Positions 33,632 to 42,390 of a DNA stretch of 42,531 nt are shown piece by piece; position 1 is the first letter of the stretch, and the number at the start of each line of letters is the position of its first letter. The notes beneath the pieces were generated by a model that saw nothing but the letters and a program-made list of their open reading frames with translations, made no database searches and was not told the DNA's origin. The position numbers and the translations under genes were made by a program. The stretch is from CAZVXI01 sp964631295 (GTDB taxonomy: Bacteria; Planctomycetota; Phycisphaerae; Phycisphaerales; SM1A02): the NCBI GenBank assembly GCA_964631295.1, contig CAZVXI010000003.1, forward strand, positions 1-42,531, in the 5' to 3' direction.

Positions 33632-33950
33632 TACAACTCCGCCACTATTCGGCACTTGTGCCTCGGAGGCCAGAAGGCCCGCAAAACGATGACCGTACCA
33701 AACACCATGATACGATGCAACGAACTTCATTGGGTCGCCGTGCGTACCCACTGCGTCATCCGTCCGCCCCGGACTCATGTGAATCGGTCCATCATAGATG
33801 CCGATACACACAGAACCAAACCCTGACGAACAGGGATCCTCGTACACTCTGTCCGCATTTTCTACCGCGCAGATCAGTGGAACCTGCCGCAAACAGGCGG
33901 TTTGGCAGCAAGTTTCCGCCAGCCGCGGACCGATTCAGAGCCCAACGCCC
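33632..33950. other. Divergent leader region with several hairpins
   Basis: About 319 bases between the two helical-repeat genes. On the left it holds GGCAC-TT-GTGCC (33651-33662) followed closely by GGCC-AGAA-GGCC. On the right CTGCC..GGCAG encloses a second stem AAAC/GTTT with a two-base bulge (33884-33908), about 40 bases before the ATG at 33951. CCCTG-ACGAA-CAGGG lies near 33825-33840. I see no consensus promoter on either strand. Confidence 0.35.
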
Positions 33951-36371
33951 ATGCGATTCGCCAAACCCGGCACAAATCTGCTCTCGCTGGCTCTTGCAGC
34001 CACCCTCGGCCTGATCAGCGCAACTGCTGACGGCCAGACCATCCGCGAGCGGCTCGCGCTGGAGATGGGCCGGGCGGCGCGGCAGTCGACCCAGGCAGAG
34101 CCGCTGAGCACAACCTCGCTCATCGCTGCATGCGACCTGATCGAGCAGGCCATCCAACTCGACCCGGCCAATCCCGACCTCTGGCGAATCGCCATGAAGC
34201 TCGGTTCGCTTGCAGAGAGGCCCGACCTGACTGAGCAGGCCGTCCGCGTGCTCGTTGATCTCGACCCGGATGATGCCTTCGCCCGACTCGCCGAGGCGAT
34301 CATTGACATCGAACAGCATCAGACGATTGAGGATCGGATGTTGGCCTATGAGCGATGGCTCACGCCTGAGAGCCGCGCGAAGCTCGGCCCTGCGGGTACC
34401 TCGCGGCTGTTGCTCGACCTCGCGCTGCTCCACCAGCGGCAGGGACGCGTGCGAGCGTTTACGGAGGCGCTCACAGACGCCATCGCCGTCGACCCGGCCA
34501 ACCAGGCGGCAATGGGACTTGCCGCGGGATACTTCGATGCCAACGTCGACGACCCGGCAGGCGAAGCAGAACTGCTCCTCGGCCTGCTGCTGGCCAACCC
34601 CGCCGATGGCATAACCGCAACCCGTCTTGCGCGATTGCTGCTCGATTCGGGTGCTTACCAGGCCGCGTCACGAATGTACGACATTGCCACCGGCATCGCT
34701 GAAGCAGACGGGCGCATCATCGATACCGATCTGCTCTCGGATCAGGTCATCGCTGCGTGGGGCGCCAACCGCATCGAACATGCCATCGGACTGATCAGCG
34801 AACGACAGGCGCTGGCAAATCGGCTCGTCCGACGACAAATCGCTGCAGCGCGCGAGCGAGGTGAGCCGGTCGAGCAGATCATTGGCGATGTCCCCCTCGG
34901 GACCACCATTTCCATCGTGCGGGCCGTTCTCTATGAGCGCACCGGCCACGCGGATGCATCTGAGGCGCTGGAGGCCGCTCTCAAAGGGCAACAGCAGGCA
35001 ATCGATCGGGATCTCGAGCAGGAAGAACCGGACCTTGACCGCGTCGCAGAGATTTATCTGACCATGGCGACCGGCATCCTCTGGCTTGGCGATGATCCAG
35101 ACCGGGCAGAAGAACTGCTCTCGCAAGCCGCGTCGTACAAGCCGCTCAACGAAAGTGCGCAGCAGCGTTTCGATGGCTGGCTGGCGATGCGTCGAGGCAA
35201 ACTTGATGAAGCGGCGAGCCTGCTTGAGCCGCTCGCGCAAGACGACATCATCGCCCGGCTCGGGCTGGCGATCACACATCTCAACGCAGGCCGCACCCGC
35301 GACGCAGCCCGCACGCTCCTCGCGATCAACCGTGCGCAGCCTGGCACCCTCGTCGGACTCTGGGCGGGCGAACTGCTCTTTGAAATGCTCGGCCAGCGCG
35401 TGCTGCTGAGTGATCTTTCCGGGGAACTCAATGATCTCGCAGCGACCCTGCCTCGCTTCATCGACCGCCTGCCGACGCAGTCGACTCTCGCGTTCTCCGC
35501 GCGCGTCGTCCCGCCAAAGCCTGTGGTGGGTGTGCTTGAGCCGTGGATTGTGAATGTTCAGATCTCCAACAACGCGATCGTGCCGCTCGCAATCGACCCG
35601 GAAGGGCCGATTCGTCCGCAGATTCTCATCGAGCCGCGCCTGCGCGTGCCGGGAAACACCGTCGACGCTTCCAACGCGATCGTCATCGACATTGATCGCA
35701 GACTGCGGCTCGAACCACGCGAACGGCTGATTATCCCCGTCGATCTGCGCACGCACGGCATCGGCGGCAAACTCACCGAACACCTGCTTGCCGGCTCGCT
35801 CGTTCGCTTCAATGTCATCTGGAACGCAGTGCCGAGTGCATCGGGTGCAACGCTTCGCCCAGGCGCGCTCGGCGGCGAATCTCGAAGTGAACCACTGCGA
35901 ATCGACGGGCAGCGCGTCACACCCGCATGGATCGAACAGCGACTCAATGCCATCGCCGAACCTGACTTACGCACAGATATCGAAGCAGTGGCTCTGCTCA
36001 CGCACGTCACGGCTGAACGTATCCTCGTCCCGCGTGATGCTAAACAAGGCGCTGCCGAGCGACTGGTGGACCGCATCGAACAGGCACTTCCAGAGGCCTA
36101 TGCCAAGCTCGATGGGCCAGCACAGGCGTGGGTGCTGGCCGTGCTCGGTCCAGGACCGGCACGAGACGCGATTCGCGGCGTCGCGCAGCGGTCGGAGGAT
36201 CGCCTCGTCCGGCTCGCATATCTGCTGCACCACGTCGAGTACGCACAGGACCCCATGCTCGATGCGGCTGCCCGCAGTGGTGACGAAATCATTGTGCATG
36301 TGGCAGACCATGTACGATCGGTGATGGAACATGCCGACCGCATCCGCCGGGAATCTGCAACGCAGGGCTGA
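33951..36371 (+). CDS. Large exported TPR-type protein
   Basis: 806 residues from the ATG at 33951, chosen because it opens a signal peptide (MRFAKPGTNLLSLALAATLGLISATADGQ); no clear ribosome-binding site is visible. Residues about 30-510 are degenerate tetratricopeptide-like helices (IEQAIQLDPANPDLWRIAMKLG, LLDLALLHQRQGRVRAFTEAL, LARLLLDSGAYQAASRMYDIA, IYLTMATGILWLGDDPDRAEELL). A beta-rich domain follows at about 520-640 (LEPWIVNVQISNNAIVPLAI, RLRLEPRERLIIPVDLR), then a helical end. This would suit a periplasmic scaffold or secretion accessory, but no named family is evident. The next gene starts 24 bases on, on the same strand. Confidence 0.8.
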   Translation: MRFAKPGTNLLSLALAATLGLISATADGQTIRERLALEMGRAARQSTQAEPLSTTSLIAACDLIEQAIQLDPANPDLWRIAMKLGSLAERPDLTEQAVRVLVDLDPDDAFARLAEAIIDIEQHQTIEDRMLAYERWLTPESRAKLGPAGTSRLLLDLALLHQRQGRVRAFTEALTDAIAVDPANQAAMGLAAGYFDANVDDPAGEAELLLGLLLANPADGITATRLARLLLDSGAYQAASRMYDIATGIAEADGRIIDTDLLSDQVIAAWGANRIEHAIGLISERQALANRLVRRQIAAARERGEPVEQIIGDVPLGTTISIVRAVLYERTGHADASEALEAALKGQQQAIDRDLEQEEPDLDRVAEIYLTMATGILWLGDDPDRAEELLSQAASYKPLNESAQQRFDGWLAMRRGKLDEAASLLEPLAQDDIIARLGLAITHLNAGRTRDAARTLLAINRAQPGTLVGLWAGELLFEMLGQRVLLSDLSGELNDLAATLPRFIDRLPTQSTLAFSARVVPPKPVVGVLEPWIVNVQISNNAIVPLAIDPEGPIRPQILIEPRLRVPGNTVDASNAIVIDIDRRLRLEPRERLIIPVDLRTHGIGGKLTEHLLAGSLVRFNVIWNAVPSASGATLRPGALGGESRSEPLRIDGQRVTPAWIEQRLNAIAEPDLRTDIEAVALLTHVTAERILVPRDAKQGAAERLVDRIEQALPEAYAKLDGPAQAWVLAVLGPGPARDAIRGVAQRSEDRLVRLAYLLHHVEYAQDPMLDAAARSGDEIIVHVADHVRSVMEHADRIRRESATQG

Positions 36372-36395
36372 CGATCGGCCAATGATGGGCTGCCG

Positions 36396-37397
36396 ATGTC
36401 GACCGTAGACAACACCGATCCACACACCATTGACCTGCCCGAAGAGCAGGACATCCCAAGTGATGCGCGTCACTGGCCTCGCTACGCGCGCCTGGCCGGC
36501 TACATCCTCGGGGTGGGCATGCTCGCGGCAGTCATCGTTGTCGTGGTGCAGCAGCGCGAAGTCATCGGCGAGGCAGTTGACCGCATCGATGTCATCTCGT
36601 GGGAGGCAGGTCTGCTGTCATTGTCGGTTGTCGCCAACATCATCCTCACCGGGGTGATGTTCAGCATTCTCAAGTCGCGGTACGGGCACGTCGGCATCTT
36701 CGAGATGCAACTGCTCATTGCCGCGGCGACGATGCTCAACTTTCTGCCGTTGCGGCCCGGGCTCATCGGCCGCATCGCGTATCACAAGAAAATCCACGAC
36801 ATACGCGTGCGCGATTCAATGAAGGTGCTGCTGCAGGCATCGGTCATCTCAATCGCGCTCGCCGGGTACTTCGCGCTGGCGATCGGCGTGAAGACACTTG
36901 CATCCGCGCCGCTGCTGCTGACGACATCTGCAGTCGTGCCCGTGATCATTGGCCTGGCGTTTCGACCATCGTGGCGCCTGTACATGCTTGCGTCACTCGT
37001 GCGCTACGCGGAACTGCTGATCTGGACGTTGCGGTACTGGCTTGCGTTTCGCCTGCTCGGCCTGCCGATTTCCCCGGAAGCGGCGCTCACGATGGCGTGC
37101 ATCAGTTCCGTAGCAACGATGATCCCGATCTTCAGCAACGGTCTTGGCATTCGCGAATGGACGATTGGACTCGCGTCGCCGCTGCTCACTGAGCACGTTC
37201 TCGAAATCGGGCTGACTGCTGATCTGGTCAACCGCGCCACGGAACTTGTCGTTGCGACGATCTGCGGCCTTGCCGCGCTCGGGCTGTTGAATCGGTCGCA
37301 GTACCGCAGGCAGCGCACGCAGGCCTTCGCGCGCAACAACAACACGAAGAAGAATCACGCACAAAGTGACGATGAGCAACCTCGCAATCGTGACTGA
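36396..37397 (+). CDS. UPF0104 / lysylphosphatidylglycerol-synthase-like membrane protein
   Basis: 333 residues with about eight hydrophobic helices. Features in common with the UPF0104/AglD-like and LPG-synthase membrane domain are LLIAAATMLNFLPLRPGLIGRIAYHKK (the conserved Pro-Gly region in the second helix pair), RYAELLIWTLRYWLAFRLLG and MIPIFSNGLGIREWTIGLAS. Such proteins flip or transfer lipid-linked groups. No aminoacyl transferase (DUF2156) domain is attached, so a flippase-like role is more likely than lysine transfer. The C-terminal tail is polar with many Asn, Gln and Arg residues. It probably shares a transcript with the TPR protein. Its stop codon directly abuts that of the convergent NHL gene. 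Confidence 0.75.
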   Translation: MSTVDNTDPHTIDLPEEQDIPSDARHWPRYARLAGYILGVGMLAAVIVVVVQQREVIGEAVDRIDVISWEAGLLSLSVVANIILTGVMFSILKSRYGHVGIFEMQLLIAAATMLNFLPLRPGLIGRIAYHKKIHDIRVRDSMKVLLQASVISIALAGYFALAIGVKTLASAPLLLTTSAVVPVIIGLAFRPSWRLYMLASLVRYAELLIWTLRYWLAFRLLGLPISPEAALTMACISSVATMIPIFSNGLGIREWTIGLASPLLTEHVLEIGLTADLVNRATELVVATICGLAALGLLNRSQYRRQRTQAFARNNNTKKNHAQSDDEQPRNRD

Positions 37398-38765
37398 TCA
37401 GTCCGCTGCGCAGCCGCCACCCCAGTTTGCGAGGACATCGAGCAGGTCCTGCAGATCCACGCCTGCATCTGCATTGACATCGCCCGACGGGCCGGTACCT
37501 CCCCAGTTCGAGAGCACGCCGAGCAGGTCTTCGAGCGAGACGAACAGGTCGCCGTTGGAATCGCCCGGGCAGATGTTGCACGTCGTCACGCGTTCGGCAA
37601 TCTGCACGCGGGCATTGTTGAAATCTGCAATATGCACCAGCCCGGCCGCATCGACAGCGATGCCTGCCGGCAGTTGAAACTCTTCCGCGCCGCTGCCAAA
37701 TGAACCGATCACGTCCAGCAGCGTTCCATCATCAGCGAACACCTGAACGCGGTGGTTGGTCGAATCTGCAACGTACACGAGGCTGTCACGGCCAACGGTA
37801 ATGCCGCGTGGCAGGACGAACTCCCCCGCATCCACGCCCGGCGCGCCGATGACGAAATCCAGCGTCCCCGCAGCGTCGAACACCTGCACGCGACTGTTGA
37901 GCGTATCGGCCACAAAGATGCGCCCATCCGGATGCACCGCAACATCCAGTGGCGACTTCAGTTCGCCGATTGCCTGCCCATCCATGCCGAACTGAAACAG
38001 GAACTCAGCGGTGCTTGAAAACACCTGCACACGATCATTCGCTGAATCAGCGACGTAGATGTTCCCGATTGCATCTGTCGTGATACCCACGGGCAGGTCG
38101 AAATACCCGGGACCATCACCTTGACCGCCGAATAAGAACAGAAATGTGCCCGCATGGTCAAACGCCTGCACGCGGTGGTTGCTGGCATCTGCGACGAAAA
38201 TCCGCCCGAAGCGATCCACCGCTACACCGCTGGGATCTGCGAACTCGCCCGGCTCGCTCCCCGGTCCGCCAATCACGAACGACAATAAGCCATCCGCGTT
38301 ATAGACGCGGACGCAGTCGTTATTCACGTCGGAGACGATGATCCGACCGGCTGCGTCAACGGCGACCCCCCAAGGCGTGCTCGGCACGCTGTCACCGGTG
38401 CCTGCCGTGCCGAACGATGTCGCGAAATCCAGGCCAACGAATGCATCATGTGAAGCGCAGCCGCACGAGGCGGGCAAGGTCTTCGTTTCGTTCTGCGCGC
38501 ATTGGTCGCATGCGTTGCGCAAGCCGTCGCCGTCGTCGTCGTTTCCGGGGTCGTCACATGCGGCGCCATCGCCGAGGTACGTGCCTCCAAGCGACTGGCA
38601 CGCTTCCATCGTGAGAACTGCACAGTCACGCGCAAGACAGCACGCGCCGGTCGGCTCGATCAACCTGCTGCTGCTGAGTGTCTGCCCGCCGACCGCGGCG
38701 AGCAGTCCGAACGTGATGAAAATCGCGAGCAGGTTCCGTCGGCTGCCCGCGCACCAATCCACCAT
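37398..38765 (-). CDS. Secreted NHL-repeat beta-propeller protein with dockerin-like C-terminus
   Basis: 455 residues from the ATG at 38765 (GGGAG about 14 bases upstream), giving a signal peptide RRNLLAIFITFGLLAAVGGQ. A Cys-rich segment (GACCLARDCAVLTMEACQ, about 40-70) and a calcium-loop-like NDDDGDGLRNACDQC come first. Six NHL repeats follow at about 130-400, each built like GVAVDAAGRIIVSDVNNDCV or GIFVADxxNHRVQVF, which would close a six-bladed propeller. Two EF-hand/dockerin-like repeats (ending LSNWG and LANWG) form the C-terminus. NHL propellers bind proteins, peptides or carbohydrates, and the ligand here is unknown. It shares the terminal repeats with the two exported peptidases in this window. 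Confidence 0.9.
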   Translation of the reverse strand: MVDWCAGSRRNLLAIFITFGLLAAVGGQTLSSSRLIEPTGACCLARDCAVLTMEACQSLGGTYLGDGAACDDPGNDDDGDGLRNACDQCAQNETKTLPASCGCASHDAFVGLDFATSFGTAGTGDSVPSTPWGVAVDAAGRIIVSDVNNDCVRVYNADGLLSFVIGGPGSEPGEFADPSGVAVDRFGRIFVADASNHRVQAFDHAGTFLFLFGGQGDGPGYFDLPVGITTDAIGNIYVADSANDRVQVFSSTAEFLFQFGMDGQAIGELKSPLDVAVHPDGRIFVADTLNSRVQVFDAAGTLDFVIGAPGVDAGEFVLPRGITVGRDSLVYVADSTNHRVQVFADDGTLLDVIGSFGSGAEEFQLPAGIAVDAAGLVHIADFNNARVQIAERVTTCNICPGDSNGDLFVSLEDLLGVLSNWGGTGPSGDVNADAGVDLQDLLDVLANWGGGCAAD

Positions 38766-38865
38766 GGCGTGCTGCTTTCTCCCGTGCAACACCCCGGAAT
38801 CCACCGGACAGTGTAAACACACGGGAGGGTAAGTCTGAAGGAAAAAACGTGCGATTCCCGTGGAA

Positions 38866-40386
38866 TCACGCGTCGTGATCGGCCGTGTCGATGAGAAACT
38901 CGCCCGCATCGGCTCCTTCAGCGATGACCTGCTGCTCGTCGGTGCCGAACTTCAGTTGATGAAGCGACTTGCGGCCGCGCTTCTTGAAGACAAGCCGGAT
39001 CGGCACCTCGCTGTATGGAAGTTCATCGCGCAGGCGATTCAGGATGTATCGTTCGTAGTTGCCTTCAAACAGCTTCGGGTCGTTCACAACCATCACGATG
39101 GTGGGCGGGCTCGTTTCTACCTGCGTGATGTAATACAACTTCGCTTGCGTGCCGAGTTTCGACGATGGCCCGCGCTGCTGGAGAATCTGCTCCATCACAT
39201 CGTTGAGTTGCCCGGTTGAGACGCGATGCGATGCCTGCTGATGCAGGTTGAATGCAAGTGCCACGAGATCGCGCATGCCGTCGGTTTCCAGAGCACTGAT
39301 GAACACGATCGGCGCGTAATCCAGCCCGCGCAGTTCCCTAGTGAGATACTCGAGAAACTCCTCGGGTTTGACCTTCGACTCATCGACAAGATCCCACTTG
39401 TTCACGGCGATGATCGTCGGCTTGTGCTGACGCTGAAGTTCCAGCGAGAGCTTCTTGTCGACCTGCGAAACCTTCCTGCGCGCATCAACGAGCAGCACGG
39501 CAACATCCGATCGGCGGATCGCTCGAAGCATCCGGTGGTACGCGTAGTACTCGATATCATCGGAGAAACTCTTGCGCTTGCGCAAGCCTGCGGTGTCGAT
39601 TGCGAGCATCGTTCGACCTTCAATCTCGAAACGCACATCCACGCAGTCGCGCGTGGTTCCTGCGATCTCCGAGACGATGACGCGCGGCTCACCTGCCAGT
39701 GCGTTGATGAGCGTGCTTTTGCCCGCATTGCGCCGACCGACGATGGCAACCTTCAGTTCCTCAGGCTCATCATCCTCGAGCGCGGCCGCATCGCCCCCCG
39801 TGAGCGCAAGAGCCGCGTCGAATGAGCGCTCGTAGAGCACATCGAGCAGGTCGCGCAGGCCGAATCGGCTCGTCATGGACACGCACATCGGTTCGCCGAA
39901 GCCAAGCCCGGCTGCTTCAAGCCCGTGGGGCACCCATGAGTCGGAATCGACTTTGTTCGCCACGAGCAGGACGCGCGCCGATGAGCCCTCTTCCCGGATC
40001 AGCCGCGCGACGGTCTCATCCAGGGCCGTGATGCCCGCCTGTGCATCGATGAGAAACAGGATGACTGATGCATCACGCCGGGCGACGGCAATCTGCTGCT
40101 CGATCTCGGGTGTGAGATCGGCAAGATCTGCGCCGACGTCGTCGTAGCGGCCGCCTTCCGCGGTGTACACGCCATAGCCACCCGTGTCGATGACTTCAAC
40201 ATCAAGCTGCGGAGCATCGCCCGGAGCACTCAGCGGTGGATCGAGCGTAATCTGCTGGGCGACGCGGTCTCGTGTGACGCCCGGCGTGGGATCGACGATC
40301 GACACCCGCCGCCCGGCAAGACGGTTGAGCAGCGAGGACTTGCCGACATTCGGCCGGCCGACGATGGCGATCTTCACGCGTGGCAT
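38866..40386 (-). CDS. der: Ribosome-assembly GTPase Der (EngA)
   Basis: 506 residues from the ATG at 40386 (MPRVKIAIVGRPNVGKSS). Der has two GTPase domains and a KH-like domain and is needed for 50S subunit maturation. First G domain: G1 GRPNVGKSS (10-18), PGVTRD, DTGG, NKVD. Second: GRRNAGKST (217-225), GTTRD, DTAG, NKWD. The KH-like end is seen in RVSTGQLNDVMEQIL, KLYYITQVETSPPTIVMVVND and NRLRDELPYSEVPIRLVFKKR. It is slightly longer than E. coli Der (490 residues), from an insert LDPPLSAPGDAPQLD in the first G domain. No clear ribosome-binding site precedes the ATG. The gene stands alone, divergent from the unknown pair at 40531. Confidence 0.96.
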   Translation of the reverse strand: MPRVKIAIVGRPNVGKSSLLNRLAGRRVSIVDPTPGVTRDRVAQQITLDPPLSAPGDAPQLDVEVIDTGGYGVYTAEGGRYDDVGADLADLTPEIEQQIAVARRDASVILFLIDAQAGITALDETVARLIREEGSSARVLLVANKVDSDSWVPHGLEAAGLGFGEPMCVSMTSRFGLRDLLDVLYERSFDAALALTGGDAAALEDDEPEELKVAIVGRRNAGKSTLINALAGEPRVIVSEIAGTTRDCVDVRFEIEGRTMLAIDTAGLRKRKSFSDDIEYYAYHRMLRAIRRSDVAVLLVDARRKVSQVDKKLSLELQRQHKPTIIAVNKWDLVDESKVKPEEFLEYLTRELRGLDYAPIVFISALETDGMRDLVALAFNLHQQASHRVSTGQLNDVMEQILQQRGPSSKLGTQAKLYYITQVETSPPTIVMVVNDPKLFEGNYERYILNRLRDELPYSEVPIRLVFKKRGRKSLHQLKFGTDEQQVIAEGADAGEFLIDTADHDA

Positions 40387-40530
40387 AGCGGCAATCGTAG
40401 GTCGATCAATGCGGAAAACCGAATGCCGCAATCCGCCGCAGGTTGTGCCGATTCGGCTTCAGATCACTCCGACCCGGCCCGATAAACTTCTTTGAGCGCC
40501 CGCGTTCCGGGTGCCCAGCCGGAGCCAGCC

Positions 40531-41157
40531 ATGAGCCAGATGCAGGTCTATCTTGATGACACACCCTGCGACGTGGACTGCCAGTCGCTTGCACATGCCA
40601 TTGCCGATGCAGCGGCTCAGGCCGAGCAGGCCGGTCGCCTCATCGTTGAGGTCATGGTCGATGGTCAGTCGTGGACACAGCAGCAACTCTCCGGCGAGGA
40701 CATGACACAAGCCATCGCCAGCGAAGTTCGCATGACCAGCGTGGACCCGACACAACTGATCGGCGAAACCGTCACGCATGCGCGCTCGGCGCTCGATCAG
40801 ATTGATGCGCTCCAGCGGGAGGCCGCTGAGATGCTCCAGCAGGATGAGCGCCGCGACGCCATGGGAAAACTGGAAGAAGCGATCAGCATCTGGATGAACA
40901 TTCAGGACGCGGCAGCAAAGTGCGCGGAGATGCTGCACATCGACCTGGCTGATCTCGCCAGCGAGTATGTCGATCCCACGCAGGCCATGCAGACGCTCAC
41001 GGACAAACTCGGCCAGGTGCGGCAGGCGCTGCTTGATGATGACACAGTCACGCTCAGCGATACGCTGCTGTACGAACTGCCGGACGTTGTCGACCAGTGG
41101 AAGTCGCTGCTGAGCGCACTGGCTGATCGCGCGATCGATGGAAGGACAAAGTCATGA
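40531..41157 (+). CDS. Uncharacterised cytosolic protein, first of a coupled pair
   Basis: 208 residues from the ATG at 40531, with GGAG six bases upstream. No signal or membrane helix. The first ~60 residues look like a small alpha/beta domain (MQVYLDDTPCDVDCQSLAHAIADAAAQAEQAGRLIVEVMVDGQSW). The rest is a long helical region (ARSALDQIDALQREAAEMLQQDERRDAMGKLEEAISIW, ADLASEYVDPTQAMQTLTDKLGQVRQALL) that could form a coiled coil or helical bundle. I do not recognise the family. The gene overlaps the next by four bases (ATGA), so the two products are probably made together and may interact. Confidence 0.72.
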   Translation: MSQMQVYLDDTPCDVDCQSLAHAIADAAAQAEQAGRLIVEVMVDGQSWTQQQLSGEDMTQAIASEVRMTSVDPTQLIGETVTHARSALDQIDALQREAAEMLQQDERRDAMGKLEEAISIWMNIQDAAAKCAEMLHIDLADLASEYVDPTQAMQTLTDKLGQVRQALLDDDTVTLSDTLLYELPDVVDQWKSLLSALADRAIDGRTKS

Positions 41158-41804
41158 CGACAGCGGCTGCGTCGAACCAGGTCGATGCGTTGATCAGCGA
41201 AGCAGGTGCGCTGCTCGTGAAGACAAAGTGGTTTGCAGCGGAACGTGCCGCGGACAAAGCGCTGCGCGATGCCCGGCAGGCAGGTGATCGGCAACGGATG
41301 ATCAACGCCATCGCCCCGCTCATGGAAGCGCGCGGCAAACGTCTCGAGGTCGCATGGCAGGATGCGACGATCAACCTTGTGACTAAACCGCTCGGCGAAG
41401 ACCCGGACATCACACCCGGCTGTCATCTCGTGCAGCCGCCACGAGTTGGCGCAGATGCCCGACGACTGCGCTTGCTCGCACTCGAACGCGAGATGCCTGT
41501 GTTTATCGTCTGCCGCGAGCCGGCGACGCAACTGGGCATGGTTCCGATCGTCGCCATCGGCCCGGGTATGACCATGCGCACGCAGGTCGATCCGCCGGAT
41601 GATCACGATGCGCCGGACCTCGACTGGATGTGCTATGCCCATCAGGAACTGGGCGATGCCGCGATCGATCAGATCGACCCGGAACTCGAGCAGGGCAAAC
41701 GGATCGACATGCTGCTCGCCATGATTGACGCATTGCCCGAACACGCAAACCTGCACCTGGCATTGCAGGAAGCATGTAAAGTCATTGATTCGTCTGGCGG
41801 GTGA
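41154..41804 (+). CDS. Uncharacterised protein, second of a coupled pair
   Basis: 216 residues, starting within the stop of the previous gene. The N-terminal ~60 residues form TPR-like helices (VDALISEAGALLVKTKWFAAERAADKALRDARQAGDRQRMINAIAPLMEARGKR). The middle is strand-rich (PVFIVCREPATQLGMVPIVAIGPGMTMRTQVDPP), followed by DWMCYAHQELGDAAI and a helical end (MLLAMIDALPEHANLHLALQEACKVI). No export signal. The combination of a short TPR region and a small alpha/beta domain is not one I can name. A SNase-fold gene follows 27 bases later on the same strand and may belong to the same transcript. Confidence 0.72.
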   Translation: MTTAAASNQVDALISEAGALLVKTKWFAAERAADKALRDARQAGDRQRMINAIAPLMEARGKRLEVAWQDATINLVTKPLGEDPDITPGCHLVQPPRVGADARRLRLLALEREMPVFIVCREPATQLGMVPIVAIGPGMTMRTQVDPPDDHDAPDLDWMCYAHQELGDAAIDQIDPELEQGKRIDMLLAMIDALPEHANLHLALQEACKVIDSSGG

Positions 41805-41831
41805 GTCGCTTATTCGTGTACGATCCGGACC

Positions 41832-42380
41832 ATGTGGCCACGCAGACAATCTGCGCCCGATCCGATTCGAACGTTGCGACGACGCAATGTGCTAATCGGC
41901 ATCGCACTGGTCGCGCTGACGGTCACGCTTGGAGCGCTCGATCAGCGTGGCTGGCTGCTTGTTGGTGATGTCGATGATCTCCGACGCTACGACCAGCACA
42001 CGGCGGTGGTGCTGCGCGTGCTTGATGATGGTCTGCTGGAAATCGATGCACGTGATGGTCTGCATCGCTCTGCCGCGACGTGGGTGCGCATCACGGGTAT
42101 TACGCTGCCGCGCAATGCCCGACCAACCATCGTGTGGCTGGAAGCCAACTGTCACGGCATGCCGATCACGCTCGATCTCGAACCCCAGCGAACGCGCGAT
42201 GATCGCGGCAACCTGCTCGCACATGTGATGCTGGAAGAGAGCGTCTCACTCGGCGGCGTACTGCTCCAGACAGGCCTCGCAGAGCGCGATGAGCGCTGGC
42301 CGCACATGCGACTCATCGAATATGCGCAGTTTGAACAGGCGGCGCGTTCGCGCCGCATCGGCTGCTGGGCGCGCAGGTGA
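41832..42380 (+). CDS. Membrane-anchored nuclease-fold (SNase-like) protein lacking the catalytic residues
   Basis: 182 residues. A basic N-terminus and one membrane helix (about 19-35) anchor a soluble domain that follows the staphylococcal-nuclease pattern: TAVVLRVLDDGLLEIDARDG, WVRITGITLPRNA, DRGNLLAHVMLEESVSLGGVLLQTGLA and FEQAARSRRIGCWA. In active SNases the second segment reads like RLxGIDTPE, with D40, T41 and E43. Here those places are T91, L92 and R94. The YGR of the third segment, supplying R87, is GN here. Only R86 (R35) is kept. I therefore expect no nuclease activity and a binding or structural role. It lies downstream of the two coupled unknown genes. Confidence 0.7.
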   Translation: MWPRRQSAPDPIRTLRRRNVLIGIALVALTVTLGALDQRGWLLVGDVDDLRRYDQHTAVVLRVLDDGLLEIDARDGLHRSAATWVRITGITLPRNARPTIVWLEANCHGMPITLDLEPQRTRDDRGNLLAHVMLEESVSLGGVLLQTGLAERDERWPHMRLIEYAQFEQAARSRRIGCWARR

Positions 42381-42390
42381 GTCCGCCGGT

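Noticed and set aside
34668..35783. A 371-codon minus-strand frame opposite the large TPR gene
   Set aside because: It is exactly antisense to a convincing protein with signal peptide and repeats. Its product is rich in Arg, His and Asp without any domain-like pattern, as expected from GC-rich codon bias on the other strand.
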